Below, one piece after another: positions 40,875 to 49,497 of a stretch of DNA of 64,000 bases. Under the pieces are notes generated by a model. It made no database searches. It had not been told where the DNA came from and worked only from the letters and a program-made list of their open reading frames with translations. The stretch comes from Sphingomonas rosea (GTDB lineage: Bacteria > Pseudomonadota > Alphaproteobacteria > Sphingomonadales > Sphingomonadaceae), in contig NZ_BAABBR010000001.1 of the NCBI RefSeq assembly GCF_039538065.1, forward strand, positions 968,501 through 1,032,500. The letters run 5' to 3'. Position 1 is the stretch's first letter; each line of letters starts with the position of its first letter. The position numbers and the translations under genes are program-made.

Positions 40875-41624
40875 ATGAAGGTACTCGTCGCGGTCAAGCG
40901 CGTGATCGATTATAACGTGAAGCCCCGGGTGAAGATGGACGGCACCGGCGTCGATCTCGCCAACGTCAAGATGAGCATGAACCCCTTCGACGAAATTGCC
41001 GTCGAGGAAGCCATCCGACTCAAAGAAAAGGCCGGCGCGACCGAGATCGTGGTCGTCTCGGTCGGCCCGCAGAAGGCGCAGGAGACGATCCGCACCGCGC
41101 TCGCCATGGGCGCCGACCGCGGCATCCTCGTCCAGACCGACGACGAGATCGAGCCGCTCGGCGTCGCCAAGATCCTCGCCAAGATCGTCGAGGAAGAGCA
41201 GCCGCAGGTCGTGCTCCTCGGCAAGCAGGCGATCGACGACGATTCGAGCCAGGTCGGGCAGATGCTCGGCGCGCTCACCGGCTACGGCCAGGGCACCTTC
41301 GCCTCGAAGGTCGAGATCAATGGCGACAGCGCGCACGTCACGCGCGAAGTCGACGGCGGCCTCGAGACCGTGGCGATCAAGCTGCCGGCGATCGTCACCA
41401 CCGACCTTCGCCTGAACGATCCGCGTTATCCCTCGCTGCCCAACATCATGAAGGCCAAGGCCAAGCCGATGGCGACCAAGTCGCCCGCCGATTACGGCGT
41501 CGACACCGCGCCGCGGCTCGAGACCCTCAAGGTCGTCGAACCCGCCAAGCGTCAGGGCGGCGCCAAGGTCGGGTCGGTCGACGAACTGGTTGCCAAGCTC
41601 AAGTCTCTCGGAGTTGTCGCATGA
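40875..41624 (+). CDS. etfB: Electron transfer flavoprotein beta subunit
   Basis: 249 residues from ATG 40875 (6 nt after AGGG), where homology [18 protein letters not shown] begins; ATG 40869 is a second choice. EtfB carries the AMP site and docking loop for acyl-CoA dehydrogenases: the signature [24 protein letters not shown] and the recognition-loop leucine region. It accepts electrons from dehydrogenases and passes them via ETF-QO to ubiquinone. ATGA overlap with etfA. Confidence 0.96.
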   Translation: MKVLVAVKRVIDYNVKPRVKMDGTGVDLANVKMSMNPFDEIAVEEAIRLKEKAGATEIVVVSVGPQKAQETIRTALAMGADRGILVQTDDEIEPLGVAKILAKIVEEEQPQVVLLGKQAIDDDSSQVGQMLGALTGYGQGTFASKVEINGDSAHVTREVDGGLETVAIKLPAIVTTDLRLNDPRYPSLPNIMKAKAKPMATKSPADYGVDTAPRLETLKVVEPAKRQGGAKVGSVDELVAKLKSLGVVA

Positions 41625-42553
41625 AGATCCTGGTTCTCGGCGAACACGCCCACGGCAAGGTCAAGGATTCGACCCTCGCCACACTCGGTGCCGCGGCCAA
41701 GCTGGGCGGCGAGACCGACCTGTTGCTGATCGGTTCGGATGCGCAGGGCGCGGCGGACGATGCGAAGAGCATCGGCGGTGTGGCCAAGGTGCTGGTGGCC
41801 GCCGACGCGGGCCTCGATCACGAGCTTGCCGAAAGCGTCGCTCCGATGCTCCACACGCTGATGGAGGGCTATGACGTCCTCCTCGCCAGCTCGACCACCA
41901 CCGGTCGCAACATCGCGCCGCGCGTCGCCGCCTTGCTCGACGTCGCGCAGGTCAGCGACATCATCGCGGTCGAGGGTCCGGACACGTTCCAGCGCCCGAT
42001 CTACGCCGGCAACGCCATCGCCACCGTCCGCTCGAAAGACGCCAAGAAGGTGATCACCGTCCGCGGCACCGCCTTCACCAAGGCCGAGCGCGGCGCAGGT
42101 TCGGCGTCGGTCGAAAGCGTCGACGCGGCTGTTTCCAACGCGGTGTCGACGTTCGTCTCGGCCGAGGCGTCCGAGTCCGAGCGGCCCGAGCTGACCAGCG
42201 CCAAGATCATCGTCTCGGGCGGTCGTGCGCTCGGCTCCTCGGACCAGTTCCACGCGCTGATCGATCCGCTCGCCGACAAGCTCGGCGCCGCGGTCGGTGC
42301 CAGCCGCGCGGCGGTCGACGCGGGCTATGCGCCGAACGACTATCAGGTCGGGCAGACCGGCAAGATCGTCGCGCCGGAGCTCTATGTCGCGGTCGGCATT
42401 TCGGGTGCGATCCAGCACCTTGCGGGGATGAAGGATTCGAAGGTCATCGTCGCGATCAACAAGGACGAGGAAGCGCCGATCTTCCAGATCGCCGACGTCG
42501 GCCTCGTCGGCGACCTGTTCAAGCTGGTCCCCGAACTGACCGAAAAGCTTTAA
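41621..42553 (+). CDS. etfA: Electron transfer flavoprotein alpha subunit
   Basis: 310 residues, complete EtfA. N-terminal domain [20 protein letters not shown]-terminal FAD-binding domain with [15 protein letters not shown], the signature [53 protein letters not shown] split across the FAD site. Partner of EtfB. ATG overlaps the etfB stop. Its TAA is shared with the convergent lysA stop in TTAA (42550-42553), leaving no space for a terminator. Confidence 0.97.
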   Translation: MKILVLGEHAHGKVKDSTLATLGAAAKLGGETDLLLIGSDAQGAADDAKSIGGVAKVLVAADAGLDHELAESVAPMLHTLMEGYDVLLASSTTTGRNIAPRVAALLDVAQVSDIIAVEGPDTFQRPIYAGNAIATVRSKDAKKVITVRGTAFTKAERGAGSASVESVDAAVSNAVSTFVSAEASESERPELTSAKIIVSGGRALGSSDQFHALIDPLADKLGAAVGASRAAVDAGYAPNDYQVGQTGKIVAPELYVAVGISGAIQHLAGMKDSKVIVAINKDEEAPIFQIADVGLVGDLFKLVPELTEKL

Positions 42554-43809
42554 CGCCAGTCGGGATCGACCTCGGCGCAGTCGCTGAGGTCGATCCGCTT
42601 GCGGACCAGCGCCCACCGGTCGCCGTCGACCAGCACCTCGGGCGTCAGCGGACGGCTGTTGTAGCCATTGGCCATGGTCGCTCCGTAGGCGCCCGCGGTG
42701 CGGAAGAGGACGAGGTCGCCCGCCTCGACCGCGTCCATCTCGCGGGCCATGGCGAAAGTGTCGCCGCTTTCGCAGACGGGACCCACGACGTTGACCGTCG
42801 CTTTTGCGCCGCGGGGCGTGACCGCCTCGATCCCGTGCCAGGCATCGTAGAGCGCGGGGCGCATCAGGTCGTTCATCCCCGCATCGACGATCAGCCAGGG
42901 ATGGCTTGCGCCCGGCTTGACCCGCACCACGCGGGTCAGCAGCACCCCGGCGTTGCCGACGATCAGCCGCCCGGGCTCGAACACCAGCCGGCAGTTCCAG
43001 TCGGCCGTCACCCGCCGGACCATCGCGCCATAAGCTTCGGGAAGCGCGGGCTGGGGCTGGTCGGCGCCGTGGGGCACACCGAGGCCTCCGCCAAGGTCGG
43101 CGAGGCGGATGTCGCTCCCTTGGGCGCGAAGCGCGCCGATCAGCTCGCCGAGCCGCCGGAACGCGGCCTCGAGCGGCGCGATGCTGACAAGCTGGCTGCC
43201 GATGTGGACGGTGATCCCCTGCACCTTCAGGCCCGGCAGCCGCTCGGCCTCGGCATAGGCGCCAAGCGCCTCGGCGGCGGGGATGCCGAACTTGTTGTCG
43301 GCGGTGCCGGTGGTGATCTTGGCGTGGGTGCCCGCCTCGACATCGGGATTGATCCGGAAGCCGATCGGCGCACTCTTCCCCTGCGCGTCGGCGATGGCCG
43401 ACAGCATCCGCGCTTCCTCGATGCTCTCCGCGTTGAACTGGAGCACGCCGCCGGCCAGCGCCTCGGCCATTTCCTCGGCGGTCTTGCCGACGCCCGAGAA
43501 GACGATCCGCTCGGGCGCGATGCCCGCCGCCCGCGCCCGGCGATATTCCCCGATCGAGACCACGTCCGCCCCGAGCCCGCAGCCCTGCAGCACCCGCAGC
43601 ACCGCGCCATTGGGATTGGCCTTGACCGCATAGGCCACGAGCGGCTCGCCCGATCCGCAGCCCGCGACCGCATCGAGCATCACCTCGGCGTGACGCTTCA
43701 TCGTCGCCACCGAATAGACGTAGACAGGGGTGCCGACCGCCTCGGCGATGGCGGTGAGCGGCACGTCCTCGGCGTGAAGGCTGCCGCTGCGGTTGGCGAA
43801 ATGGTCCAT
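42550..43809 (-). CDS. lysA: Diaminopimelate decarboxylase
   Basis: 419 residues, PLP-dependent fold III. K63 in YAVKANPNG is the PLP lysine; GLGADVVSIGEYRRA, HIGSQ (binding loop) and FEPGRLIVGNAGVLLT follow, with the catalytic-site CESGDTFA near the C-terminus. It decarboxylates meso-diaminopimelate to lysine, the last lysine step. A longer open frame extends to 44046 but the extra part is out of homology and runs over the next gene in another frame. Last gene of a nhaA - deacetylase - lysA run. Confidence 0.96.
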   Translation of the reverse strand: MDHFANRSGSLHAEDVPLTAIAEAVGTPVYVYSVATMKRHAEVMLDAVAGCGSGEPLVAYAVKANPNGAVLRVLQGCGLGADVVSIGEYRRARAAGIAPERIVFSGVGKTAEEMAEALAGGVLQFNAESIEEARMLSAIADAQGKSAPIGFRINPDVEAGTHAKITTGTADNKFGIPAAEALGAYAEAERLPGLKVQGITVHIGSQLVSIAPLEAAFRRLGELIGALRAQGSDIRLADLGGGLGVPHGADQPQPALPEAYGAMVRRVTADWNCRLVFEPGRLIVGNAGVLLTRVVRVKPGASHPWLIVDAGMNDLMRPALYDAWHGIEAVTPRGAKATVNVVGPVCESGDTFAMAREMDAVEAGDLVLFRTAGAYGATMANGYNSRPLTPEVLVDGDRWALVRKRIDLSDCAEVDPDWR

Positions 43810-43820
43810 GGCTTCGCGGC

Positions 43821-44804
43821 CTAGAAGCCCGACAGGAACCCCGCAACATTGTGGCCGAGCGCGTCCACCGCATATCCGCCCTCGAGCACCACCAGGGTCG
43901 GCAAGCCGAGCGCCGCACAGCGTCGGCCGAGCTTCGCATAATCGCCGGTGCGGATCGCGAAATGGCTGATCGGATCGCCCTCGAAGGTGTCCGCGCCGAA
44001 GCTCACCACGAGGAGGTCGGGTGCGTCCTCGCCGAGCCACTCGCACGCCTGCGCCAAGGCTGCGTCATAGGCCGCGACGCCCGTACCGCGCGGAAGCGGG
44101 AGATTGAGGACATTGCCGCCGCTTTCTTCGGCATGGCCCCAGAAAAACGGGTAGTCGGTTCGCGGATCGGCGTGGAGCGAGGCGAAGCGAACCCCCTCGT
44201 GCCAGACAACGATGTCCTGCGTCCCGTTGCCGTGATGATAGTCGAGATCGAGGATGGCGGTCTGCCGGCCACTCGCCAGCGCAGCCACCGCCGCCCAGTT
44301 GACATAGGAATAGCCGCCCATGAACGCCGCGCCGGCATGATGGCCGGGTGGGCGGGTCAGCGCGAAGGCATGCTCCCCACCCTGCACCGCATCCAAAGCG
44401 GCAAGCAACGTGTCCGTCCCCGCCTCGAGCGCGCCCCATGTCCCCGCCGCGATCGGCGCGCAGGTGTCATAGGCATAGGCCCCGACCCGCGCGTCGATCC
44501 GCTGGAGGTCGAGCGGCCGCCGCTGGACCGGAAAGGCATAGGGCAGGACGTCGCCGGTGCGCCCCTCGGCCAGCCACTCGTCATGCGCGCAGGCGAGGAG
44601 GTCGAGATACTCCCCGTCATGTGCCAACCGCATCGCCGCGCGAAGCTCCTCCGCGCTGCGGCGATCCGGTGCTTCGGTCGGGGGCAGGGCAGCGAGGATC
44701 GAATCGATCCGCCCCGGCACGTCGGCGGCCGGATGCAGCGCGCCATTGAAGAATTCATGGGCCGGATCGTGCGCCCGCTGCCGCTCGTCCCAGAAGCACC
44801 GCAT
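43821..44804 (-). CDS. Histone deacetylase family / acetylpolyamine amidohydrolase-like hydrolase
   Basis: 327 residues with the arginase/deacetylase fold zinc motifs: RPPGHHAGAAFMGGYSYVNW and AILDLDYHHGNGTQDIVVWHE (the DxH and DYHHGNGTQ metal region), plus FGADTFEGDP and the distal Gly-Gly-Tyr VVLEGGYAVDAL. Bacterial members deacetylate acetylpolyamines or lysines. The N-terminus MRCFWDERQRAHDPAHEF is the family start. ATG directly follows the nhaA stop with no spacer, and 11 bp separate its stop from lysA. Substrate unknown. Confidence 0.92.
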   Translation of the reverse strand: MRCFWDERQRAHDPAHEFFNGALHPAADVPGRIDSILAALPPTEAPDRRSAEELRAAMRLAHDGEYLDLLACAHDEWLAEGRTGDVLPYAFPVQRRPLDLQRIDARVGAYAYDTCAPIAAGTWGALEAGTDTLLAALDAVQGGEHAFALTRPPGHHAGAAFMGGYSYVNWAAVAALASGRQTAILDLDYHHGNGTQDIVVWHEGVRFASLHADPRTDYPFFWGHAEESGGNVLNLPLPRGTGVAAYDAALAQACEWLGEDAPDLLVVSFGADTFEGDPISHFAIRTGDYAKLGRRCAALGLPTLVVLEGGYAVDALGHNVAGFLSGF

Positions 44805-46025
44805 CTAGCGATGGACCGGTGCGGCCTGGGGGTCGTTGCAGACGGTCGGGTCGCGGTCCGCATCTTCGCCGAAGATCTCGTCGCATTCGTCGCGCTCGAT
44901 CGCGTCGTCGGGCGTCGGCTTGGTCATCAGCAACAGCACCGTGCCGACGATCCCCGACAGCAGCGACCCGAGCAAAGTCCCGATCTTCGCCTCGTCAATC
45001 AGCAGCCGCTCGGTGAAGGCCAGTTCGCCGATGAACAGGCTCATGGTGAAGCCGACCCCGCACAGCAAGGCCGCGCCGTAGACGTGGGTCCAGCGCAGCG
45101 ACGCGGGCTTGCGCGCGAGGCCGACCCGGTCGGCCAGCCAGATGGCACCGAACACGCCGACCTGCTTGCCGACGAACAGGCCCGCCGCGATCGCGATCGG
45201 CAGGGTGTCGAACAATTGGTCGAGGCCGCCGATCGTCACGCCCGCGCTGGCGAGGCCGAAGACCGGCACGATCCCGAACATCACCACCGGGTGGAGCTTG
45301 TGCTCGAGGAGCTTGAGCGGCGAGCGCGCTTCGCCGCGGCCGAGCGGGATGGTCAGCGCGGCCACCACCCCGGCGATGGTCGCGTGCACGCCCGACAGGA
45401 ACACCGCCAGCCAAAGCGTGGGGAACAGCAGCAGATAGGGCCAAAGCTTTCGGACGCCGAACATGTTGAGCGCCGCCATGGCGCCGACCAGCCCGAGCGC
45501 GGTGCCCAGCGCGGTGAGGTCGATGTCGGCCGTGTAGAAGAGCGCGATGATCGCGACCGCGCCGATGTCGTCGATGATCGCGATCGTGACGAGCAGCAGC
45601 TTGATCCCCGCCGGCGCGCGGGAGCCCAGCAGCGCCAGCAGGCCGAGCGCGAAGGCGATGTCGGTCGCGGCCGGGATCGCCCAGCCTGGCGACAAGACGG
45701 GGTCGAAGCCCGTGACGAGCTTGTAGACCAGCGCCGGTGCCGCCATGCCGACCGCCGCGGCGATGATCGGCAGCCGCCGGGCCTCGGCGGTCGCGAGCTG
45801 TCCGTCATACCATTCGCGCTTCACCTCCAGCCCGACGAGCAGGAAGAACAAGGCCATCAGCGCGTCGGCGATCCAGTAATGGACCGAGAGCGGCCCGACC
45901 TTCGCCTCGAGAAGCGCGTGATAGGCGTGGGCGAGCGGGCTGTTGGCGATGGCCAGCGCCAGCGCCGCCGCTCCCATGAGGAGCAATCCCGCCGTCCGGT
46001 CGCCGCTGTTCGCCCCTGCCGCCAT
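44805..46025 (-). CDS. nhaA: Na+/H+ antiporter NhaA
   Basis: 406 residues, complete 12-helix NhaA. The TM4 unwound pair T121-D122 (IPAATDIAF) and the two ion-binding aspartates D152-D153 (IAIIDDIGAVAII) are intact; the LFFLLVGLEVKREWYDGQL signature follows the early helices. It exports Na+ or Li+ in exchange for protons at alkaline pH. The C-terminal tail (PTPDDAIERDECDEIFGEDADRDP) is unusually acidic. First gene of a run with deacetylase and lysA. Confidence 0.95.
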   Translation of the reverse strand: MAAGANSGDRTAGLLLMGAAALALAIANSPLAHAYHALLEAKVGPLSVHYWIADALMALFFLLVGLEVKREWYDGQLATAEARRLPIIAAAVGMAAPALVYKLVTGFDPVLSPGWAIPAATDIAFALGLLALLGSRAPAGIKLLLVTIAIIDDIGAVAIIALFYTADIDLTALGTALGLVGAMAALNMFGVRKLWPYLLLFPTLWLAVFLSGVHATIAGVVAALTIPLGRGEARSPLKLLEHKLHPVVMFGIVPVFGLASAGVTIGGLDQLFDTLPIAIAAGLFVGKQVGVFGAIWLADRVGLARKPASLRWTHVYGAALLCGVGFTMSLFIGELAFTERLLIDEAKIGTLLGSLLSGIVGTVLLLMTKPTPDDAIERDECDEIFGEDADRDPTVCNDPQAAPVHR

Positions 46026-46062
46026 GGAATGGCTTTGCCCCGTGCGGCAGGGGCGCGCAAGG

Positions 46063-46503
46063 TCAGGCGGTCGCGGCGGCCTTCACCTCGACCTCGAGCT
46101 CCATCTCGGCATTCAGCAGCTTCGAGATCGGGCAATTGGCCTTGGCTTCCTCGGCGAGGCGGCGAAGCTCGGCTTCCTCGATGCCCGGCACGCTGGCGAC
46201 CAGCTTCAGGTCCGAACGACTCACCTTGAAGCCCGCGCCATCCTGGTCGAGCTTGACCTTGGCTTCGGTTTCGAGCGTCCCTTCCGAGTGGCCCGCACCG
46301 GCGAGCGCGAAGCTCAGCGCCATGGTGAAGCAGCTCGCGTGCGCGGCGGCGATCAGCTCCTCGGGATTGGTCCCGGGCTCACCCTCGAAACGGGTGTTGA
46401 AGCCGTAGCGGCTCTGGTCGAGGACCTTCGACTGGGTTGAGACCCAGCCCTTGCCGGTCTTGCCGAGGCCTTCGTAGCGCGCGGTGGCCGAACGGGTAAT
46501 CAT
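46063..46503 (-). CDS. OsmC/Ohr family peroxidase
   Basis: 146 residues. OsmC-family thiol peroxidase with C58 in EELIAAAHASCFTMALS and the resolving C124 in EAKANCPISKLLNAEM, and the N-terminal RSATARYEGLGKTGKG typical of OsmC proper rather than Ohr. It reduces organic hydroperoxides using lipoyl or other thiol donors. No OhrR-type regulator is adjacent. Shine-Dalgarno AGGAG precedes ATG 46503. Divergent from the DHH gene. Confidence 0.93.
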   Translation of the reverse strand: MITRSATARYEGLGKTGKGWVSTQSKVLDQSRYGFNTRFEGEPGTNPEELIAAAHASCFTMALSFALAGAGHSEGTLETEAKVKLDQDGAGFKVSRSDLKLVASVPGIEEAELRRLAEEAKANCPISKLLNAEMELEVEVKAAATA

Positions 46504-46586
46504 GCTAATTCTCCTGGATCTGATGGACCATAAGACAGGTGGGGTACGTCACGCCTGACGCAACGGTCGGGGGCCAAGGCCGTTCA

Positions 46587-47612
46587 ATGGTCATGGCATG
46601 CGATGCTCCCACGGCCGCGGCGGCCTTCGGCGACTGGCTTGGAAAGGCCGGCCCGCGCCCGCTGATTCTCGGCCATTTCGATGCCGACGGCCTCGGCGCG
46701 GTCGCGATCCTCGCCCGCTCGCTGCTCGGCGCCGAGGTGCGCCTCGTCGGCAAGGGCGAGACGCCGTGGAGCGACCATGTCCGCGCCGAACTCGAGGCCC
46801 GACGCCCGTCCGCCATCGTCGCCACCGACCTCGGCGTGCGCGAGGGCGACATCCTGCCGGGCACGCCGACCTGCCTCCTCGACCACCACGTCCCCACCGG
46901 CATGCCGGGTGACGCGCTGGTCATCAGCGGCAACGGCTGCACTCCAGAACCCACGTCGGCGCTGCTCGCTTACTGGGCGTGCGGCAGCCCCGATCCTCTC
47001 CTCTGGCTCGCCGCGATCGGCTTGATCGGCGACATGGCCGAGGAGAAGGGCTTTGCCGAAATGGCCGCGGCCCAGCGTCGCTACGGCAAGACCGCGCTTC
47101 GCCAGGCCGTCAGCCTGATCAACGCGCCTCGCCGCACCGCCGCGGCCGATGCCGCGCCCGCGCTCGCCCTCCTGATGAAGTGCGACAACCCGAAGGAACT
47201 GCTTTCGGGCGAGCATCCCGAGACCGCGCTTCTCCTCGCTGCCAAGGAAGAGGTGAAGGGCGCGATGGAGGTCGCGAAGAGGATCGCGCCCAAGGTGCGC
47301 GGCGATGTCGCGCTCATCCCGGTCGACAGCCCGTGCCAGATCCATCCCCTGATCGCCCAGCAGTGGCGGACGCGCCTCAAGGACAAGGTCGTGATCGCCG
47401 CCAACAAGGCCTATCGCCCCGGCTGGGTCCACTTTGCCGCGCGCACCGCCGCCGGCCACGACCTCATCCGCTTCTTCGCCGACCGCCGGCCGCAAGGCGC
47501 TGGCAGCGAATATGGCAGCGGCCATCGCGCGGCGAGCGGCGGCGCACTCAAGATTCCCGACTGGAACCGCTTCGTCGCGGACCTCGGCTTTCCGGAGGAA
47601 CAGATCGCGTGA
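46587..47612 (+). CDS. DHH family phosphoesterase (RecJ-like core)
   Basis: 341 residues; start ATG 46587 lies 7 nt after AAGG, with ATG 46593 also possible. DHH motifs in order: HFDADGLGA (D32, D34), ATDLGV (D81), LDHH (99-101), GLIGDMAEE, and a C-terminal DHHA1 domain ending GSEYGSGHRAASGGAL. This is a compact two-domain DHH enzyme; it lacks the extra domains of RecJ (550+ aa). Such proteins are exonucleases or nanoRNases. Its stop overlaps the UV-endonuclease gene (GTGA), so the two are translationally coupled, hinting at a joint DNA-repair role (inference). Confidence 0.85.
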   Translation: MVMACDAPTAAAAFGDWLGKAGPRPLILGHFDADGLGAVAILARSLLGAEVRLVGKGETPWSDHVRAELEARRPSAIVATDLGVREGDILPGTPTCLLDHHVPTGMPGDALVISGNGCTPEPTSALLAYWACGSPDPLLWLAAIGLIGDMAEEKGFAEMAAAQRRYGKTALRQAVSLINAPRRTAAADAAPALALLMKCDNPKELLSGEHPETALLLAAKEEVKGAMEVAKRIAPKVRGDVALIPVDSPCQIHPLIAQQWRTRLKDKVVIAANKAYRPGWVHFAARTAAGHDLIRFFADRRPQGAGSEYGSGHRAASGGALKIPDWNRFVADLGFPEEQIA

Positions 47613-48787
47613 CCATCGACCCCAACCGTCCCCTGCGCCTCGGCTTTCCGGTGAAAGTGATGGGCGTCCCGGGCCTCAAATCAGGCGACAGCCGCCGCTG
47701 GCAGAAGGACCCGCACCTGAAATGCAGCCTCGAGCTGCTCGACGGCGTGCTCGACTATCTCAAGAAGGTCGAGATCGACATGTACCGGCTGAGCTCGGAC
47801 ATCGCGCCCTACGCGACCCACCCCGACATGCCGCAATTCCACAATATGGTGGCCGAAAGCGACGCCGAGCTGGCGGCGTTCGGCAAGAAGGCGCGCGAAC
47901 TCGACATCCGCCTCTCCTTTCACCCCTCGCAATATGTGCTGCTGAACAGCCCCGACCCCGACCTCACCGCCAAGTCGATCTGGGACCTGTCGAGCCAGGC
48001 CGAGATGCTCGACCGCATGGGCTGCGGGCCCGAGGCGGTGCTCGTCACCCATGTCGGCGGAGTCTATGGCGACCGCGAGGCATCGCGCGCCCGCTGGATC
48101 GAGGGCTACAACCGCTGCCCCGAGCATGTGAAGCGCCGCCTCGTCCTCGAAAATGACGACATCCGCTTCTCGGCTGCCGACGTCCTGTGGATCACCGAGC
48201 GCTGCGGCGTGCCCTGCGTCTTCGACTACCAGCACTTCTGGTGCCTCAACCCCGAGCGGCTCGACATGCGCGACACGCTCGAGAAGATCCTCGCCACCTG
48301 GCCGACAGGCGTGCGGCCCAAGATCCACTTCTCCTCGCCGCGCACCGAGCTGCGCGAAGTGAAGCGCAAGATCACGCCCAAGCAGCGCGAAGCCGCGATG
48401 GCGGGCAAGAAAGCCAAGGTGAAGGAACTGACCCGCGCCCCCGTCAAGCCGACCGCGCGCGTGAAGACCGTCCTCCTGCCGCCGATCTGGACCGGCCACA
48501 GCGACTTCACCAACCCGTTCGAATTCGCGACCTTCATGCGCCATGCCAAAGGACTCGAATTCGACGTGATGATGGAGGGCAAGGCGAAGGACGTGTCGAT
48601 CATCAAGCTGCGGCCCGATCTCCTCCGCTTCGCGCCCGACGTCGCCGCCCGCTTCGGCATCTATCCCGACGATGCGGAGGAGCTGGCCGCGCAGGACCGC
48701 GCGCTGGAGAAGGGAGTCAGCGCCGAGGACGAGCCCGATGTCGACGAAGGCGACTTGGTCGCGGCGCCGGAAGAGGAACTGGCCTGA
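47609..48787 (+). CDS. uvsE: UV-damage DNA endonuclease UvsE/UVDE
   Basis: 392 residues from GTG 47609, overlapping the DHH stop as GTGA. TIM-barrel UVDE features: RLSSDIAPYATHP, RLSFHPSQYVLLNS, VTHVGGVYGD, LENDD, VFDYQHFWC, PKIHFSSPRTE and GHSDFTNPFEF, giving the His/Asp/Glu metal ligands. It nicks DNA 5' of UV photoproducts, an alternative to UvrABC. Unusual: about residues 245-294 hold a Lys/Arg-rich insertion (REVKRKITPKQREA and following) between the SSPRTE and GHSDF strands, and an acidic C-terminal tail. Typical bacterial UvsE are about 300-320 residues. Confidence 0.92.
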   Translation: MTIDPNRPLRLGFPVKVMGVPGLKSGDSRRWQKDPHLKCSLELLDGVLDYLKKVEIDMYRLSSDIAPYATHPDMPQFHNMVAESDAELAAFGKKARELDIRLSFHPSQYVLLNSPDPDLTAKSIWDLSSQAEMLDRMGCGPEAVLVTHVGGVYGDREASRARWIEGYNRCPEHVKRRLVLENDDIRFSAADVLWITERCGVPCVFDYQHFWCLNPERLDMRDTLEKILATWPTGVRPKIHFSSPRTELREVKRKITPKQREAAMAGKKAKVKELTRAPVKPTARVKTVLLPPIWTGHSDFTNPFEFATFMRHAKGLEFDVMMEGKAKDVSIIKLRPDLLRFAPDVAARFGIYPDDAEELAAQDRALEKGVSAEDEPDVDEGDLVAAPEEELA

Positions 48788-48792
48788 GCGGC

Positions 48793-48823
48793 AAAACGCC
48801 GCCCCGGTGGTCCCGGAGCGGCG
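48793..48823 (-). terminator. Intrinsic terminator of the EF-hand gene (possibly bidirectional)
   Basis: CGCCGCCCCGG (48797-48807), loop TGGTC, CCGGAGCGGCG (48813-48823), an 11-bp stem with one mismatch on this strand that becomes a wobble on the minus strand, followed on the minus strand by TTTT (48796-48793). It sits between the convergent uvsE and EF-hand genes. Confidence 0.7.
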
Positions 48824-48832
48824 CTTGCACCC

Positions 48833-49315
48833 TTACTGGCCGAGGTAGGCGGTCAGCTCGGCCTTGCTGACGCTGCCGCTCTTGTCGGCATCGGCCTTCT
48901 TGAACGAGGCCGCGAGATAGCCGCTGGTCGGCTTCTTCCCGCCGCTCGCCGTCTGCAGCGCGCTGATCCAGCTGTTGAACTCGGTCTTGCTCAACGCGTC
49001 GTTGCTGTTCTTGTCATAGCTGGCCCATTCCGAATCGATCACGCTTCCGGCCTGCGTCTGGTTGCTCGCACTGACGGGCGAGGCGGGGGTTGCCGGCGTC
49101 GCGGGCGTCGCGGGCGTCGCGGCGGTCGACGACGTGTCCGGAACCGCGGGCGACAGCGGATCGCTCGGCGGCGTAGCCGGGGTCGCGGGGCTCGCGGGGG
49201 TGGCCGGGGTCACCGGACCGGCGACCGGCTGGCCGTTCTCGGCCGGGGGCGCGGTCTGCGCCATGGCGGCCGAACCGGCAAGCAACGTCGAGGCGGCAAG
49301 AAGGGTCTTGAGCAT
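48833..49315 (-). CDS. Secreted EF-hand calcium-binding protein
   Basis: 160 residues with signal peptide MLKTLLAASTLLAGSAAMAQ (cleavage about 20). Residues 30-85 are a Thr/Pro/Ala spacer built from ATP repeats. Two EF-hands follow: loop D101-K-N-S-N-D-A-L-S-K-T-E112 and loop D142-A-D-K-S-G-S-V-S-K-A-E153, both with the -Asp/Glu- ligand pattern. Exported small EF-hand proteins are frequent in sphingomonads and their function is unknown. A 9-bp tandem repeat encodes part of the spacer. Ends at a strong terminator. Confidence 0.9.
   Translation of the reverse strand: MLKTLLAASTLLAGSAAMAQTAPPAENGQPVAGPVTPATPASPATPATPPSDPLSPAVPDTSSTAATPATPATPATPASPVSASNQTQAGSVIDSEWASYDKNSNDALSKTEFNSWISALQTASGGKKPTSGYLAASFKKADADKSGSVSKAELTAYLGQ
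49095..49121. repeat. Three tandem 9-bp repeats in the EF-hand gene
   Basis: GGCGTCGCG occurs three times in direct order (49095-49121), coding on the minus strand for ATP-type triplets in the low-complexity spacer. Such in-frame repeats can change copy number by slippage and vary linker length. Confidence 0.6.
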
Positions 49316-49497
49316 GGAGTGTCTCCAGGATTGAAAAGGGAAGGTCAGCCCGCGGCCGACACGTCCCTATCAACCATGTTCCGCTCCTCCGGTGCCTCCG
49401 CGCATCCGGCGACAGGCACACCCCGCCTGTCAAACTTGCGTTAAGTTGCAAATGGTTAGCGAGGCGCCCGCTTCGGGTGGATGCTGCAGCGGGCTGT

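Noticed and set aside
49095..49215. Short GC repeats in the EF-hand gene as a possible CRISPR or regulatory array
   Set aside because: Repeats are only 9 bp, contiguous and in-frame, coding for a Thr/Pro/Ala spacer; no spacer-repeat structure.
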